Assembly: GCF_000379085.1 (NCBI RefSeq)
Contig: NZ_KB905378.1
Location: 1,205,253-1,269,252, forward strand
Direction of reading: 5' to 3'
Origin: Halomicrobium katesii DSM 19301
GTDB taxonomy: Archaea > Halobacteriota > Halobacteria > Halobacteriales > Haloarculaceae
DNA length: 64,000 bases
Positions 36,227-44,593 of the stretch are shown in pieces. Every line of letters starts with the position of its first letter. The first letter of the stretch is position 1. The notes under the pieces are model-generated. The model saw only the letters and a program-made list of their open reading frames with translations, searched no databases and was not told where the DNA came from. A program made the position numbers and the translations under genes.

Positions 36227-37105
36227 ATGCCGATCAGTGAGACGGTCATCGCCGACGGTCTGGCGATCCACTTCCTCGAAACCGGCGATCCGGCGGCTCC
36301 GACGATCGTCCTCCTGCACGGCGGGATCATCGACGCGGCCCGCGTGTCCTGGGGCGAGGTGATCGAGCCGCTGGCCGCGGACTGTCACGTCGTCGCGCCG
36401 GATCTCCTGGGGTACGGCCGGAGCGGCGTCGACAGCGAGGGCACGGACGGCCGGACGGTTCTCCCACCGGGCTCCTACCCGGTCGGCCGGCACATCGACG
36501 CTATGACGGGGTTTCTCGATGAACTGGCTGTCGACACGTTCTCCATCGCCGGGCTCTCGCTGGGCGGTGCCGTCGGACTCGGCCTGGCACTCCGCCGTCC
36601 CGCTCTCGTCGACGATCTGCTGTTGATCGACAGCTACGGACTGGGACGGGCGCTGCCAAACGGGCGACTCTCCTACGGCCTCGCACGTGTGCAGCTGTTC
36701 AATCGAATCGCTATCGCTCTGTTCCGCCGGAGTCGTCGACTCACGAGGGCGAGTCTCGGCGGGATCGTCGCGGATCTCGACGGCCTCTCCGAGGCGGCGG
36801 TCGACGCAGTTTACGAGGAAGTCCAGCGACCCACTGCCGGGGTCGCGTTCCGCCGCTTCCGCGGGGCCGAAGTGACGCGCTCGGGATACCGGACCGTCTA
36901 CGTCGACGAGCTACCGGAGCTTGCGGTCCCGACACGACTCCTCCACGGCCGCCACGACGAGGTGGTCCCGCTATCCTGGGCCGAGCGGGCGGCCGATCGC
37001 ATTCCGGACGGTGAGCTGGTGGTTCTCGACTCGTGTGCTCACTGGCCGCCTCGCGAGGTCCCGTCGACCGTGGTCGAGCACGCCCGCGAAATTGCGGTTC
37101 GCTGA
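36227..37105 (+). CDS. alpha/beta-fold hydrolase
   Basis: 292 residues from MPISETVIADGLAIHF. VLLHGGIID (oxyanion region), elbow IAGLSLGGAVG with the catalytic Ser present (unlike the hydrolase at 8631), GRHDEVVP (acid) and SCAHWPPREVP (His). Meta-cleavage hydrolase or esterase-like; substrate unknown. Last backbone gene before the second accessory island. Confidence 0.85.
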   Translation: MPISETVIADGLAIHFLETGDPAAPTIVLLHGGIIDAARVSWGEVIEPLAADCHVVAPDLLGYGRSGVDSEGTDGRTVLPPGSYPVGRHIDAMTGFLDELAVDTFSIAGLSLGGAVGLGLALRRPALVDDLLLIDSYGLGRALPNGRLSYGLARVQLFNRIAIALFRRSRRLTRASLGGIVADLDGLSEAAVDAVYEEVQRPTAGVAFRRFRGAEVTRSGYRTVYVDELPELAVPTRLLHGRHDEVVPLSWAERAADRIPDGELVVLDSCAHWPPREVPSTVVEHAREIAVR

Positions 37106-37422
37106 GCGCTCTCGCGGACGGTCTGGTCGCTTCGGAAGCTGTCACAGCGTGACCTGCACCCTCGGCGATATACCGATATTCGCGATACGAAAGCGCGGAG
37201 TTACCCCTGGCCGATTCGGTTCTGCGCGTCGGTCTGCGATCGCAGCCCTCTCAGGCGTCCGATCTCGCTGTTCGCGTTCGTCGCAGAAAGCCCAACGGGG
37301 ATTCGAACCCGATGCCAGACCCCCGCTCTGCCCGGTCCGTCGTGATTCAAATCACGGTTACGACGCCAGCGATTTCAGCAGTTGCTCGGCGACAGAACGC
37401 CTCGTAGAAGTGAAAACCGACA

Positions 37423-37494
37423 AGCCTAGGCCGGGATTGAACCCGGGCTCTCGTCCTTACCAAGGACTTGCTTTACCGAGGTGGCCTTCGGCCC
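37423..37494 (-). pseudogene. degenerate tRNA-Thr(GGT)-like gene
   Basis: Minus strand shows GGTAAAGC (D-arm side), a loop TTGGTAA between GTCC and GGAC (anticodon GGT, Thr), then CCCGGGTTCAATCCCGG and 3' acceptor CCTAGGC. Faults: the T-loop is one base short, the 5' acceptor strand expected to be GCCTAGG is not found, and one anticodon-stem pair is broken. So a decayed copy rather than a working tRNA. Confidence 0.45.
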
Positions 37495-37678
37495 TAAAAG
37501 CGGCTATCTTTGCTGCAAATTCCTACTTTGCGTGCTTCTCATCTCTCTATCAGCAACTCTATTTATAAAAGAACCGGGGACTCGACCCCGTATGCCGTCT
37601 GTAGACGCAAGAAATCGACAACCGTGTTCGAGTGAGCGTTGCCCTACTTGGCACATTAGAATTCTGTGGGGTTCGAGT

Positions 37679-37757
37679 GGTTCAGTTGGATGGCTCCCTT
37701 CATCGAGTCGGATAGCTCTGTTGGAACCCTCTTAGTTCGATACCTGTCCGACTGAAC
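37679..37757 (+). other. tRNA-like structured segment
   Basis: gttcagt at the start pairs perfectly with actgaac at the end, gatg/catc forms a D-arm-like hairpin just inside, and ttcgata is T-loop-like. No convincing anticodon arm. A second pairing, agtcgga with tccgact, competes. May be a relic of a tRNA or an attachment-site structure. Confidence 0.3.
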
Positions 37758-37828
37758 AGCCAATAGGTAGACGTGCGTAGTTAACTATTCAGCTCTCTGT
37801 TAAGAAGTAGCCGCCGACCGGGTAGTGT

Positions 37829-38380
37829 TCAGATAAGCTGATTCCATGCGAAGCTGAAGGATCTGAGCCAGTCGTCAGCTGTATCTGGATCGACGTGACT
37901 AAAACAGTTTGAGAACGAAGAGGTTCGTCGCTTTACTTCTCGAAAGACACGTTCGACACTGTTCCGATTTCCATGTTTTTGGTATTTGAAATCGAGATCA
38001 TGCCGTGAACACGCGTCTTTCAACGGAGTCGCACCGTCAATGAGAAACACGGCATCGTCGACATCGTGTTTTTCGCGTAGCTCGGCAAAGAATGCGTGAG
38101 AAATAATGTTTGTACGCGTTGTCTCAAGCTTTGTATAGAGCAATTCGTTTGAATCTGGATCGACGGCGGCGTACAGCCAATACTGCTCGTCATCGATTCG
38201 GATCACCGTTTCGTCAACCGCAACCTGATCCGGAGATCGGCCAGACTCTGGCTGTAGCTCGGCCTTGTGAACCCAGTTATGAACGGTGGATCGAGCACGT
38301 TCGACACCAAATATATCAAGAACTGAAACAGTATTAGAAAGCGACAATCCAGCGAGATGCAACTGAATACTGAATTTCAT
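37829..38380 (-). CDS. IS6-family transposase, N-terminally truncated
   Basis: 183 residues. The DDE catalytic domain is complete: VAVDETVIRIDDEQYWLYAAVD, FLIDGATPLKDA and HGNRNSVERVFREVKRRT. Haloarchaeal IS6 proteins are normally 20-30 residues longer at the N-terminus. Here an in-frame TAA sits just before MKFSIQLHLAG and the IS1595 transposase gene begins 10 bp away, so the 5' end was lost by that insertion. Cointegrate-forming family. Activity doubtful. Confidence 0.8.
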   Translation of the reverse strand: MKFSIQLHLAGLSLSNTVSVLDIFGVERARSTVHNWVHKAELQPESGRSPDQVAVDETVIRIDDEQYWLYAAVDPDSNELLYTKLETTRTNIISHAFFAELREKHDVDDAVFLIDGATPLKDACSRHDLDFKYQKHGNRNSVERVFREVKRRTSSFSNCFSHVDPDTADDWLRSFSFAWNQLI

Positions 38381-38389
38381 CAGATGCTC

Positions 38390-39364
38390 TTACGTAGACT
38401 GGCGAAAAATATCGGCAGCGAAGCAGTCAACGAGTCCGTGGATTGGTGCGCCAGCGAGATTCAATGACCGCAGGAAGCCGTAGGTACGAGCGGCCTGTTC
38501 CAAGCCCTGCTTGGACAGGCCGCGGAATTTCTCGATCCACGGTTGCAACAACGACCAGAGACACTCAGCTTGGTTGGTGTGAACACCCGCATCTGAGACG
38601 TATGCTTCGTCGTGAACCACCGTTCTGTGGTCGTGCTCCATCTGTTGATACGGTGGGTACTCATCCGTCCAGACCTCTCCCAGTCGCTGGGAGAGGTCTT
38701 CAGCTTCTTCGATCACTGGCTTGAGTTCGTCCTTGAACTTCGTTCCTTCCTCAGCAGAAACCACGCGAAGCACGTCGCGGCAGGCCGCGACGAGCGTCAG
38801 TTCATCACCCTGCTCACCGCTCCAGCGTGTGCGACCGCCCTCTGGCGACCCGCCGCGGGACAGACCGTCCCGCGGTGGGTCGCGTCCCTTGTACCCAGAG
38901 CAGACCTGCTGGGTTTCATCGACCTGCGTTGGCCCGTCGAGAGTGTGATCGATGCGATCCCAGACGACGGGGAAGCCGCGCTGGAACGCGGCTTCCACGT
39001 CACGAATCGCCGAGTGAATCGTGTTGTATGCCCGATCAAGTAGGGAAGCAATTTGATTGATGCTGAGCAACGAATCAGCGTAGAGGACGAAGGCGACGAG
39101 GAACTCGCCGGGGGCGAGTTCCGCGTCGTAGAACGGTGTACCGAGCGTGTAGGTACTCATGAAGCCGCAGCCACGGCACCAGATACGGTCGAGATCGTCG
39201 TAGGTTCGGATGGTTGTCGCGCCACAATCAGGACAGGGGGCCTGTTCCCAGATGGTCTTGAGACGCCGCTCGACGATGGCGTCGAGCGGCTCGGGCCGAA
39301 ACTCCAAAGCGCCAAGCGATACAAGTTGCTGAAGCATCCCGCCGAATGCTGGTTGTTTGGTCAC
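38390..39364 (-). CDS. IS1595-family transposase
   Basis: 324 residues from a GTG. The N-terminal zinc ribbon (CPDCGAT...CRGCGF, about residues 40-65) is followed by an HTH (SINQIASLLDRAYNTIHSAIRD) and an ISXO2-like DDE/N domain (QVDETQQVCSGYKG, EVWTDEYPPY, HTNQAECLWSLLQPW). An Arg/Gly-rich insertion (PPRDGLSRGGSPEGGRTR) sits after the first catalytic Asp. Complete. It interrupts or abuts both the IS6 gene and the antitoxin gene. Confidence 0.85.
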   Translation of the reverse strand: MTKQPAFGGMLQQLVSLGALEFRPEPLDAIVERRLKTIWEQAPCPDCGATTIRTYDDLDRIWCRGCGFMSTYTLGTPFYDAELAPGEFLVAFVLYADSLLSINQIASLLDRAYNTIHSAIRDVEAAFQRGFPVVWDRIDHTLDGPTQVDETQQVCSGYKGRDPPRDGLSRGGSPEGGRTRWSGEQGDELTLVAACRDVLRVVSAEEGTKFKDELKPVIEEAEDLSQRLGEVWTDEYPPYQQMEHDHRTVVHDEAYVSDAGVHTNQAECLWSLLQPWIEKFRGLSKQGLEQAARTYGFLRSLNLAGAPIHGLVDCFAADIFRQST

Positions 39365-39384
39365 AGCTGATAGCAGGAGACGGG

Positions 39385-39666
39385 ATGCTTTCCATACAAC
39401 GGAGTCTTTTCGCTAGCTTGAGCAAGAGCGACGAGCGTATTGCAGCTGCGGTTGCCCTCTACAAGCGCGAGCGGATCACACTCGGTGACGCTGCGAGACT
39501 CGCCGGTGTCGACCGCTGGACGATGCGTGATATCCTCCGTGAGCACGGCGTCAAACTCCGTCTTGGACTCGTTGACGAAGATGACGCAGCCTATGAGGGA
39601 GAGGCAGCAAGCGAACTCGGATTCGATGATGAGGACTCGGACGACGAGGAGCCACGCGCGAAATGA
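39385..39666 (+). CDS. UPF0175-like antitoxin, N-terminus probably replaced
   Basis: 93 residues from MLSIQRSLFASLSKSDER. An HTH is visible (AVALYKRERITLGDAARLAGVDRWTMRDILREHG) as in UPF0175 proteins, then an acidic tail (DDEDSDDEEPRAK). The expected N-terminal about 25 residues are absent, and the frame starts about 20 bp from the IS1595 transposase gene, so the native start and promoter are probably lost to the IS. It overlaps the toxin gene by 4 bp (ATGA). Confidence 0.65.
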   Translation: MLSIQRSLFASLSKSDERIAAAVALYKRERITLGDAARLAGVDRWTMRDILREHGVKLRLGLVDEDDAAYEGEAASELGFDDEDSDDEEPRAK

Positions 39667-40169
39667 CAGGTGACGATATTCCAGCCAATCCGAGCGTTCT
39701 GAACGCGACCGTCCTCTCGAATTTTGCGTATACCGACCAGTTGTGGGTCGTTACAGGACTCTCTAGAATCTGTGCGGTTCCAGTCGTCCGCAAGGAGCTC
39801 GAAGACGGCGTCAACGATCATCCGTATCTTCAGTCAGCGCTCGATACACTCGACGACGAGATTCCAGTCGCGACAATTTCGGATACCGTCGCTAATAGAG
39901 AGGCCGTTGTTGGTGGTCATCTCGATCTCGGCGAGGCCCAGGCGTTCGCCTTGGCGGACGCAGCGGACGGTCGCCTACTGACCGATGACGGGGATGCCCG
40001 GTCGTTTGCGAAAGATCAGGGCGTGACTGTTGTCGGGTCGGTCGGAGTTCTGTTGGCTGCCATCGATGCCGGGAAGATCGATGAAACGACTGCTGACGAG
40101 TGGCTGTCGACGTGGATCGACGAGATCGGGTACTACGTGCCGTATCGGACGATCTCGGAGTATCGATGA
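39663..40169 (+). CDS. DUF3368/PIN-like toxin
   Basis: 168 residues. Starts NPSVLNATVLSNFAYTDQLW; the first acidic residue of canonical PIN domains is replaced by Asn (LNATVLSNF in place of LDTSVLINL). Later: VRKELEDGVND, LDLGEAQAFALA and RLLTDDGDARSFAKDQGV with the conserved Asp pair. DUF3368 proteins pair with UPF0175 antitoxins in type II systems, cutting RNA. Translationally coupled to its antitoxin. Confidence 0.75.
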   Translation: MTGDDIPANPSVLNATVLSNFAYTDQLWVVTGLSRICAVPVVRKELEDGVNDHPYLQSALDTLDDEIPVATISDTVANREAVVGGHLDLGEAQAFALADAADGRLLTDDGDARSFAKDQGVTVVGSVGVLLAAIDAGKIDETTADEWLSTWIDEIGYYVPYRTISEYR

Positions 40170-40228
40170 GGAACTCGCTCGAAGTTCGAAACGCCTGATT
40201 AGTGTGACCGTGAATACGTCTATTACCA

Positions 40229-41137
40229 ATGAGTGAAGCCGACAGACGACTGTCCGAAGAGAGCGAACAACGGTTTCTGGATCTGTACGCCCATCTGTTG
40301 GTGTACGTCAACGATCGATTCGATGTCATCGAAGAGATCGAATCGGTCGCAGATCTGGAACAGCACTACACTGACGAGCTTCTCCCGCTCCGAAACACGC
40401 TGTATAACGAGTCAACGACGGATCTGATAGAGGACTTCGTTGAACAGAATCCGGCTGATTTGTCGGACGCTGATCTCGAACAGGTCGCAGCGTGGACTGA
40501 CTTCGTCACCGGAGAGTTCGTCGTCGTTCGCTATCGAGAGGACGATGCGATCTTTCTCGATTGGGCAGAACCACCGAAGGCATACGCAGTCCGCCCAGCT
40601 CGGCTTCCGTTCGCCGAATTATGGGATGAATCCGCACTTCCAGTCCCAGTTTCGAGTGTCGCTCTGCTGCCGTTCGAAGGCGAAATCGTCTACGATGGAT
40701 GGGTCGGAGTCAAGAATATCATCTTCGGAGGGTCACTCAGTACCGACATCGACGACGAGTACGAGGAGGCCAAACATCGCTTCGGCATAATCGACTCGCT
40801 TCCAGCACCCGAGGAAGACGAAAAGACGGACGCTGAAGAGTTGCGCTTCTACATGAAGAACAAGCGTAATCGAGAGCGATACGCGTCGGAGATTGAGCAG
40901 TTGCGGCAGAAAAGCGACGAACTGGAGCGGATTTACCATCAAGAGATGGGAAAGGCCCGTGCTCGAAGCTTGGGTCGGGAACTGCGTGAATTAGGACTTA
41001 ACGAGGCCTATGTGGCGATCTACGACGACCGGATTATCACCAGTGCTCCCTCCGAATCCGAGGTTCGCGAGCTCCTCGAAGAGATTATGCCGACGGGGAA
41101 GGCTACCCACCCATACATCTATCATTTCGATCCCTGA
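40229..41137 (+). CDS. unknown haloarchaeal island protein
   Basis: 302 residues. The N-terminal part is helical and acidic (QRFLDLYAHLLVYVNDRFDVIEEI); the middle has FVTGEFVVVRYREDDAIFLDWAEPPKAYAVRP. A central coiled coil (NKRNRERYASEIEQLRQKSDELERIYHQEMG) is followed by a small alpha/beta end (LNEAYVAIYDDRIITSAPSE). No enzyme motif. A+T-richer than the backbone, consistent with plasmid or provirus origin. Confidence 0.55.
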   Translation: MSEADRRLSEESEQRFLDLYAHLLVYVNDRFDVIEEIESVADLEQHYTDELLPLRNTLYNESTTDLIEDFVEQNPADLSDADLEQVAAWTDFVTGEFVVVRYREDDAIFLDWAEPPKAYAVRPARLPFAELWDESALPVPVSSVALLPFEGEIVYDGWVGVKNIIFGGSLSTDIDDEYEEAKHRFGIIDSLPAPEEDEKTDAEELRFYMKNKRNRERYASEIEQLRQKSDELERIYHQEMGKARARSLGRELRELGLNEAYVAIYDDRIITSAPSESEVRELLEEIMPTGKATHPYIYHFDP

Positions 41138-41152
41138 TCGATAGTCTGCAGC

Positions 41153-41512
41153 CTACGACTGGAGTTGCGTGACAGTCGACGCGATTTCGCTTTTCGTCGG
41201 TTCACCGGAGAACTCGAACACTCTGTCCCCGACACCGAAGGCGTACCTCTGGTAGGAAACGTTGACGTGAATCCAGTATTCGACATCGCTGTCTGTCGCG
41301 TCATACTCGGCTTCACCTGTATTCTCTCCGTGCTTCAGCACATCGAGTAGGTATTCTTCGATACGTGACGCATTCACGATTCGTAAGAGATGATCGGCAG
41401 CGATGTTGTCCAACACGTCTGCGGGGGTTTCGTATTCTTTTCCGACGAGATAGAATTCGCCGTAGTACTCGTGTGACTCGATCTGAACACGGAGTGCGTA
41501 CGTCTCAGTCAT
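41153..41512 (-). CDS. unknown small island protein
   Basis: 119 residues from MTETYALRVQIESHEYYGEFYLVG. Mixed alpha/beta with YWIHVNVSYQRYAFGVGDRVFEF; no Cys, no membrane helix, no known motif. Convergent with the preceding gene, 15 bp apart. Confidence 0.5.
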   Translation of the reverse strand: MTETYALRVQIESHEYYGEFYLVGKEYETPADVLDNIAADHLLRIVNASRIEEYLLDVLKHGENTGEAEYDATDSDVEYWIHVNVSYQRYAFGVGDRVFEFSGEPTKSEIASTVTQLQS

Positions 41513-41600
41513 ATCGGTAGTTCCGAAGAGATACGTATCAGAGTGTCTGTTACGGCAGACTACCCGCCGGTGGCCGTGTTGTGAACAAGATTTAGTCGGA

Positions 41601-42586
41601 ATGGCACGCAACTACAGTATATATCTTTCACCGCCAGCTGGCACACGCTTCTCGATAAACTCGACGACCTTCCCGAGAATGCGACGCTCATCACGCCGCT
41701 CTCCCATCACCGATTTCGTATTACTGAGGTGCAGGACGCTCGCGTCATCATCTACTTCGAAGACAGGGACGAGACGCGGCCGCTTCAGCGAGACCAGTTC
41801 GAAACGCTCTATCGCCGGGTTCAGGATGCCCCGGACGGGTTTGATCTTGATCGTCTCCCGGTAGATGCCGATCCGTATCCTGTGGTGTGGAGTGTCCATC
41901 CACGATTCGAGGTTGATGAGAATGCTGGTGTCATCACCCAATCAGAGATCGCGACGGCGACACAGGTAGTCGACGCGGAACAGGAACCTACGGACGAGGA
42001 CCGAATTGAACCCAACGGACTGGATGTCTACTCGGACACGCTCCTCCTCATCGATGCACTCGAACGTCACGATGTGACTGATCTCCCTGAATTGGAGACG
42101 AACGCGCTAGTGAATCTCTACACACTTCTTTCGGATGTCCAGCGAGATGCTAACGACTTCCGGTAGGAAGTCGCAGATGTCCTTCTCGCTCGACTCCATC
42201 ACGACCGTCCGGTCTCTGGGCAGTATGGCTCTGTCCAGCGGACGAGTCGACGCAATCGATCGCTCAAAGGCGACGAAGAGGTGGTGGAACGCCTTGTAAA
42301 CGCTGGCATCGACCGTGAACGTGTGCTGAGTGTCGACCGCTCGAAAGTCGATGAAGCACTCGAAGTGACCACTCTCTCTGAATCGGATGTCTACGACATC
42401 CAGGAAAGCGAGTACGTCCGGAAGGCAGAGGTCGATGAAGACGTGAAAGAATCTCGGCTCCAGGGGTTGAAAGACCGCCTCGCGGCAAGTGACGACGACG
42501 AAGCTGAACAACTTCGAGACGAGATCGAAGACCTAGAGCAGCGTATCGACGACCTCACGAGCTTCCGCACGGGTACGGAGATGTAA
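41601..42586 (+). pseudogene. island protein with frameshift and in-frame TAG
   Basis: One frame reads YISFTASWHTLLDKLDDLPENATLI through LYTLLSDVQRDANDFR, then TAG at 42164-42166. In the same frame coherent protein continues as EVADVLLARLHHDRPVSG and QRTSRRNRSLKGDEEVVERLV to the stop at 42586. The ATG at 41601 is one base out of phase with this frame, so a single-base loss near codon 3 is also likely. Repaired length about 328 residues with a C-terminal coiled coil (EAEQLRDEIEDLEQRIDDL). Function unknown; seen in mobile haloarchaeal DNA by style. Confidence 0.6.
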
Positions 42587-42775
42587 GGATGACTGCCTAC
42601 CGATTTCGCGTGAAGTTCGACCCGGACCCGACATCGCTGTGGCGGGATATCGTCGTCGGGGCGGATAGGACAATCGCTGAATTCCAATCAGCAATCAACC
42701 GCGTATTCGGGCTCGATCAGGGCCATCTCTGGTTTGCCGGTGATGACGAGGACTACTGGGATAGCAATGTCAAAT

Positions 42776-43844
42776 GAGGGTGTCATAGAACGATTAGCAC
42801 ACCAAAGAGCAGGGTGAACGCTGAGGTGGTATGAGCCCAGCGACCCTGCAAGATCACCCTTCGGTAGACTCGTTCTTCAATGTCGCGGAGACAGAGACGT
42901 TAGCGTTGTTTGAGCACCTCTCCTTCGAGTTTCTCGAAGAGTTCGACGTGTTCGCCCCGGCGGAGACGGGGCGAACACGAGATCACGAACCACCAGAACT
43001 GATGCGGGGCTTCCTCCACTGCTACTACCACGACATCTACGGCATTCGTCCAGTTGAGCGGGAGCTTCGGAACACAGTTGTCTGGCTGAGCTGTGGCTTC
43101 GATCGACCTCCGTCCAGAGATGCAGTCGATCGCTTTCTGACTGATCTTGGACACATCGTTGACGATGTCTTTGACCGACTCGTCGAGCAGGCCGCCCGTC
43201 GCGGCCTGCTCGACTTGACCTACTGCATCGATTCGACCGATGTGAGGGCAATGCCCGCCGATCAAGACGCCTCAAAGTGCTACGATCCAACCGACGACGA
43301 GTACTACCACGGCTACGGTTGCACAATCGTCTCGACCGGGCAAAAGATCCCGATTGCAGCCGAGTTCACCGAGAGCAAACAAGCACCAGAGGAGACGGCG
43401 ATGCGCGTCACACGTGACGCGCTCGCCATCAGGCAACCGATCTGGATGGTTGGTGACAGCGCCTACGACACGCTCGACTGGCACGACCACCTGCTGGCCG
43501 CAGGGGTCGTGCCAGTCGCTCCGTACAACGCACGGAACGCTGATGATCCGAAAGACATCGAGTACAGGGTCGAAGACCGCATCGAAAAACACAGCGAGGA
43601 CGTCCAGATGAAGCAATCAACGTTAGACGAGACGTATAACCGCCGTACGGGAGTAGAGCGAACCAACGAATCAGTGAAGGACTGCGGCCTCGGGCGAACG
43701 CACGCCCGAGGCCGCGTCCACGCACGAGCGCAGGTGTTTCTTGCTCTGTGCCTTCGCCTCGTCGTCGCTATCACCAACTACGAACGTGGAGACAACCCGG
43801 GAAGCACGATCATCACGGTGTGAGAAGAGTTCTATGACAGCCTC
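42776..43844 (+). mobile_element. intact IS5-family element with 9-bp target duplication
   Basis: Terminal inverted repeats gagggtgtcatagaac and gttctatgacagcctc (one mismatch in 16). Flanked by exact direct repeats atgtcaaat (42767-42775 and 43845-43853). 1069 bp with one full transposase gene. The same ends bound the 395-bp RHH element near 6 kb and the nested structure at 46.5-49.3 kb, so this copy can plausibly mobilise both. Confidence 0.92.
42831..43823 (+). CDS. IS5-family transposase
   Basis: 330 residues. Catalytic triad region: CIDSTDVRAMPADQ (first Asp), MVGDSAYDTLDW (second Asp) and NRRTGVERTNESVKD (Glu in the YxxR..VER context). N-terminal HTH-like part (RDAVDRFLTDLGHIVDDVFD). 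Complete, no lesions. Cut-and-paste transposition in the nucleoid. Confidence 0.9.
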   Translation: MSPATLQDHPSVDSFFNVAETETLALFEHLSFEFLEEFDVFAPAETGRTRDHEPPELMRGFLHCYYHDIYGIRPVERELRNTVVWLSCGFDRPPSRDAVDRFLTDLGHIVDDVFDRLVEQAARRGLLDLTYCIDSTDVRAMPADQDASKCYDPTDDEYYHGYGCTIVSTGQKIPIAAEFTESKQAPEETAMRVTRDALAIRQPIWMVGDSAYDTLDWHDHLLAAGVVPVAPYNARNADDPKDIEYRVEDRIEKHSEDVQMKQSTLDETYNRRTGVERTNESVKDCGLGRTHARGRVHARAQVFLALCLRLVVAITNYERGDNPGSTIITV

Positions 43845-44593
43845 ATGTCAAATACCAGTGCCCGCAGGAGTATGAGGAGTCGCTTGGTGGCGATCCGGTA
43901 TTACGTACGGAACGGATCGAGAACGCAGGAGACGTGACGATCGGTGAGATGACTCGTCAGCTCGGTCTTGAACAGTACGACCGCATCTGCTATCTCTACG
44001 ACTACGGCGACGAGTAGCGCTTCTACGGCATCCTGAAAGAGGCTCTCAGCGAGGAACCGAGTGACACAGAGCCAGCAGTCGTGAACGAGAAGGGCGCCCC
44101 GATCGACGCCCAGTACGAGTCGTCAGGGGTCGATGAGAGCGACCCTCCTCTGCCTGATCCACTCTATTCAGTGCTTCCAGAGACTGCTGTGCCCGTCGCG
44201 GATCTTCGTGCACTGGAGGAGTGTGATGAGATCGTTCACGTCATCCCGTTACTCAGCATCGAAACCGGGTTTGGAGCGGTCTGCGAGCGGTTCGCGATTC
44301 AGTTCGAGGAGACAGGATACGTCCTCGAAAACTTCCAGCCAGGATGGCAGATCGTCGAGGAGGTCGACGGAGCAAACAAGACCGAAGAGGAACTTCTCGC
44401 CGCGCTTGCGGACGCAGTACGCGAGTGGCACGCTGAGATCGCGGAGGTCTCGGGAGCGATGACGGGACAGCACTTCGACGAGGAGACTGTCGAAGCGATG
44501 CATGTCGAACTGGAAGCCGAACTCGAACGCAAAGGGTACGGCCACCTGTTGTAGTAGTCGTCCAGCACTCTGTCGATCTGGACGAATTCTTGT

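Larger units (their letters stand above)
37106..37828. other. gene-free stretch with several tRNA-like segments
   Basis: 723 bp with no credible protein gene. It contains at least three T-arm-like segments on the minus strand (about 37288-37315, 37423-37494, 37569-37595) and one compact structured segment on the plus strand (about 37679-37757). A+T content rises sharply after 37500. It forms the border between backbone and IS-rich island. tRNA genes are common integration targets. Confidence 0.5.
42589..44554 (+). pseudogene. plasmid pRiA4b ORF-3-like protein, split by IS5 and carrying a TAG
   Basis: Starts MTAYRFRVKFDPDPTSLWRDI, with NRVFGLDQGHLWFAGDDEDYWD, typical of the pRiA4b ORF-3 family. 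It is interrupted after codon NVK by IS5. After the IS and its 9-bp duplication the frame resumes YQCPQEYEESLGGDPVLRTE, RICYLYDYGDE, then TAG at 44015-44017, then RFYGILKEALSEEP to the stop at 44554. Removing the IS restores the frame exactly, so the only further lesion is the TAG (Trp codon expected). The family occurs on plasmids and transposons. Confidence 0.75.

Noticed and set aside
37423..37494. Functional tRNA-Thr gene
   Set aside because: T-loop one base short and no 5' acceptor partner for CCTAGGC; reported as a degenerate copy instead.
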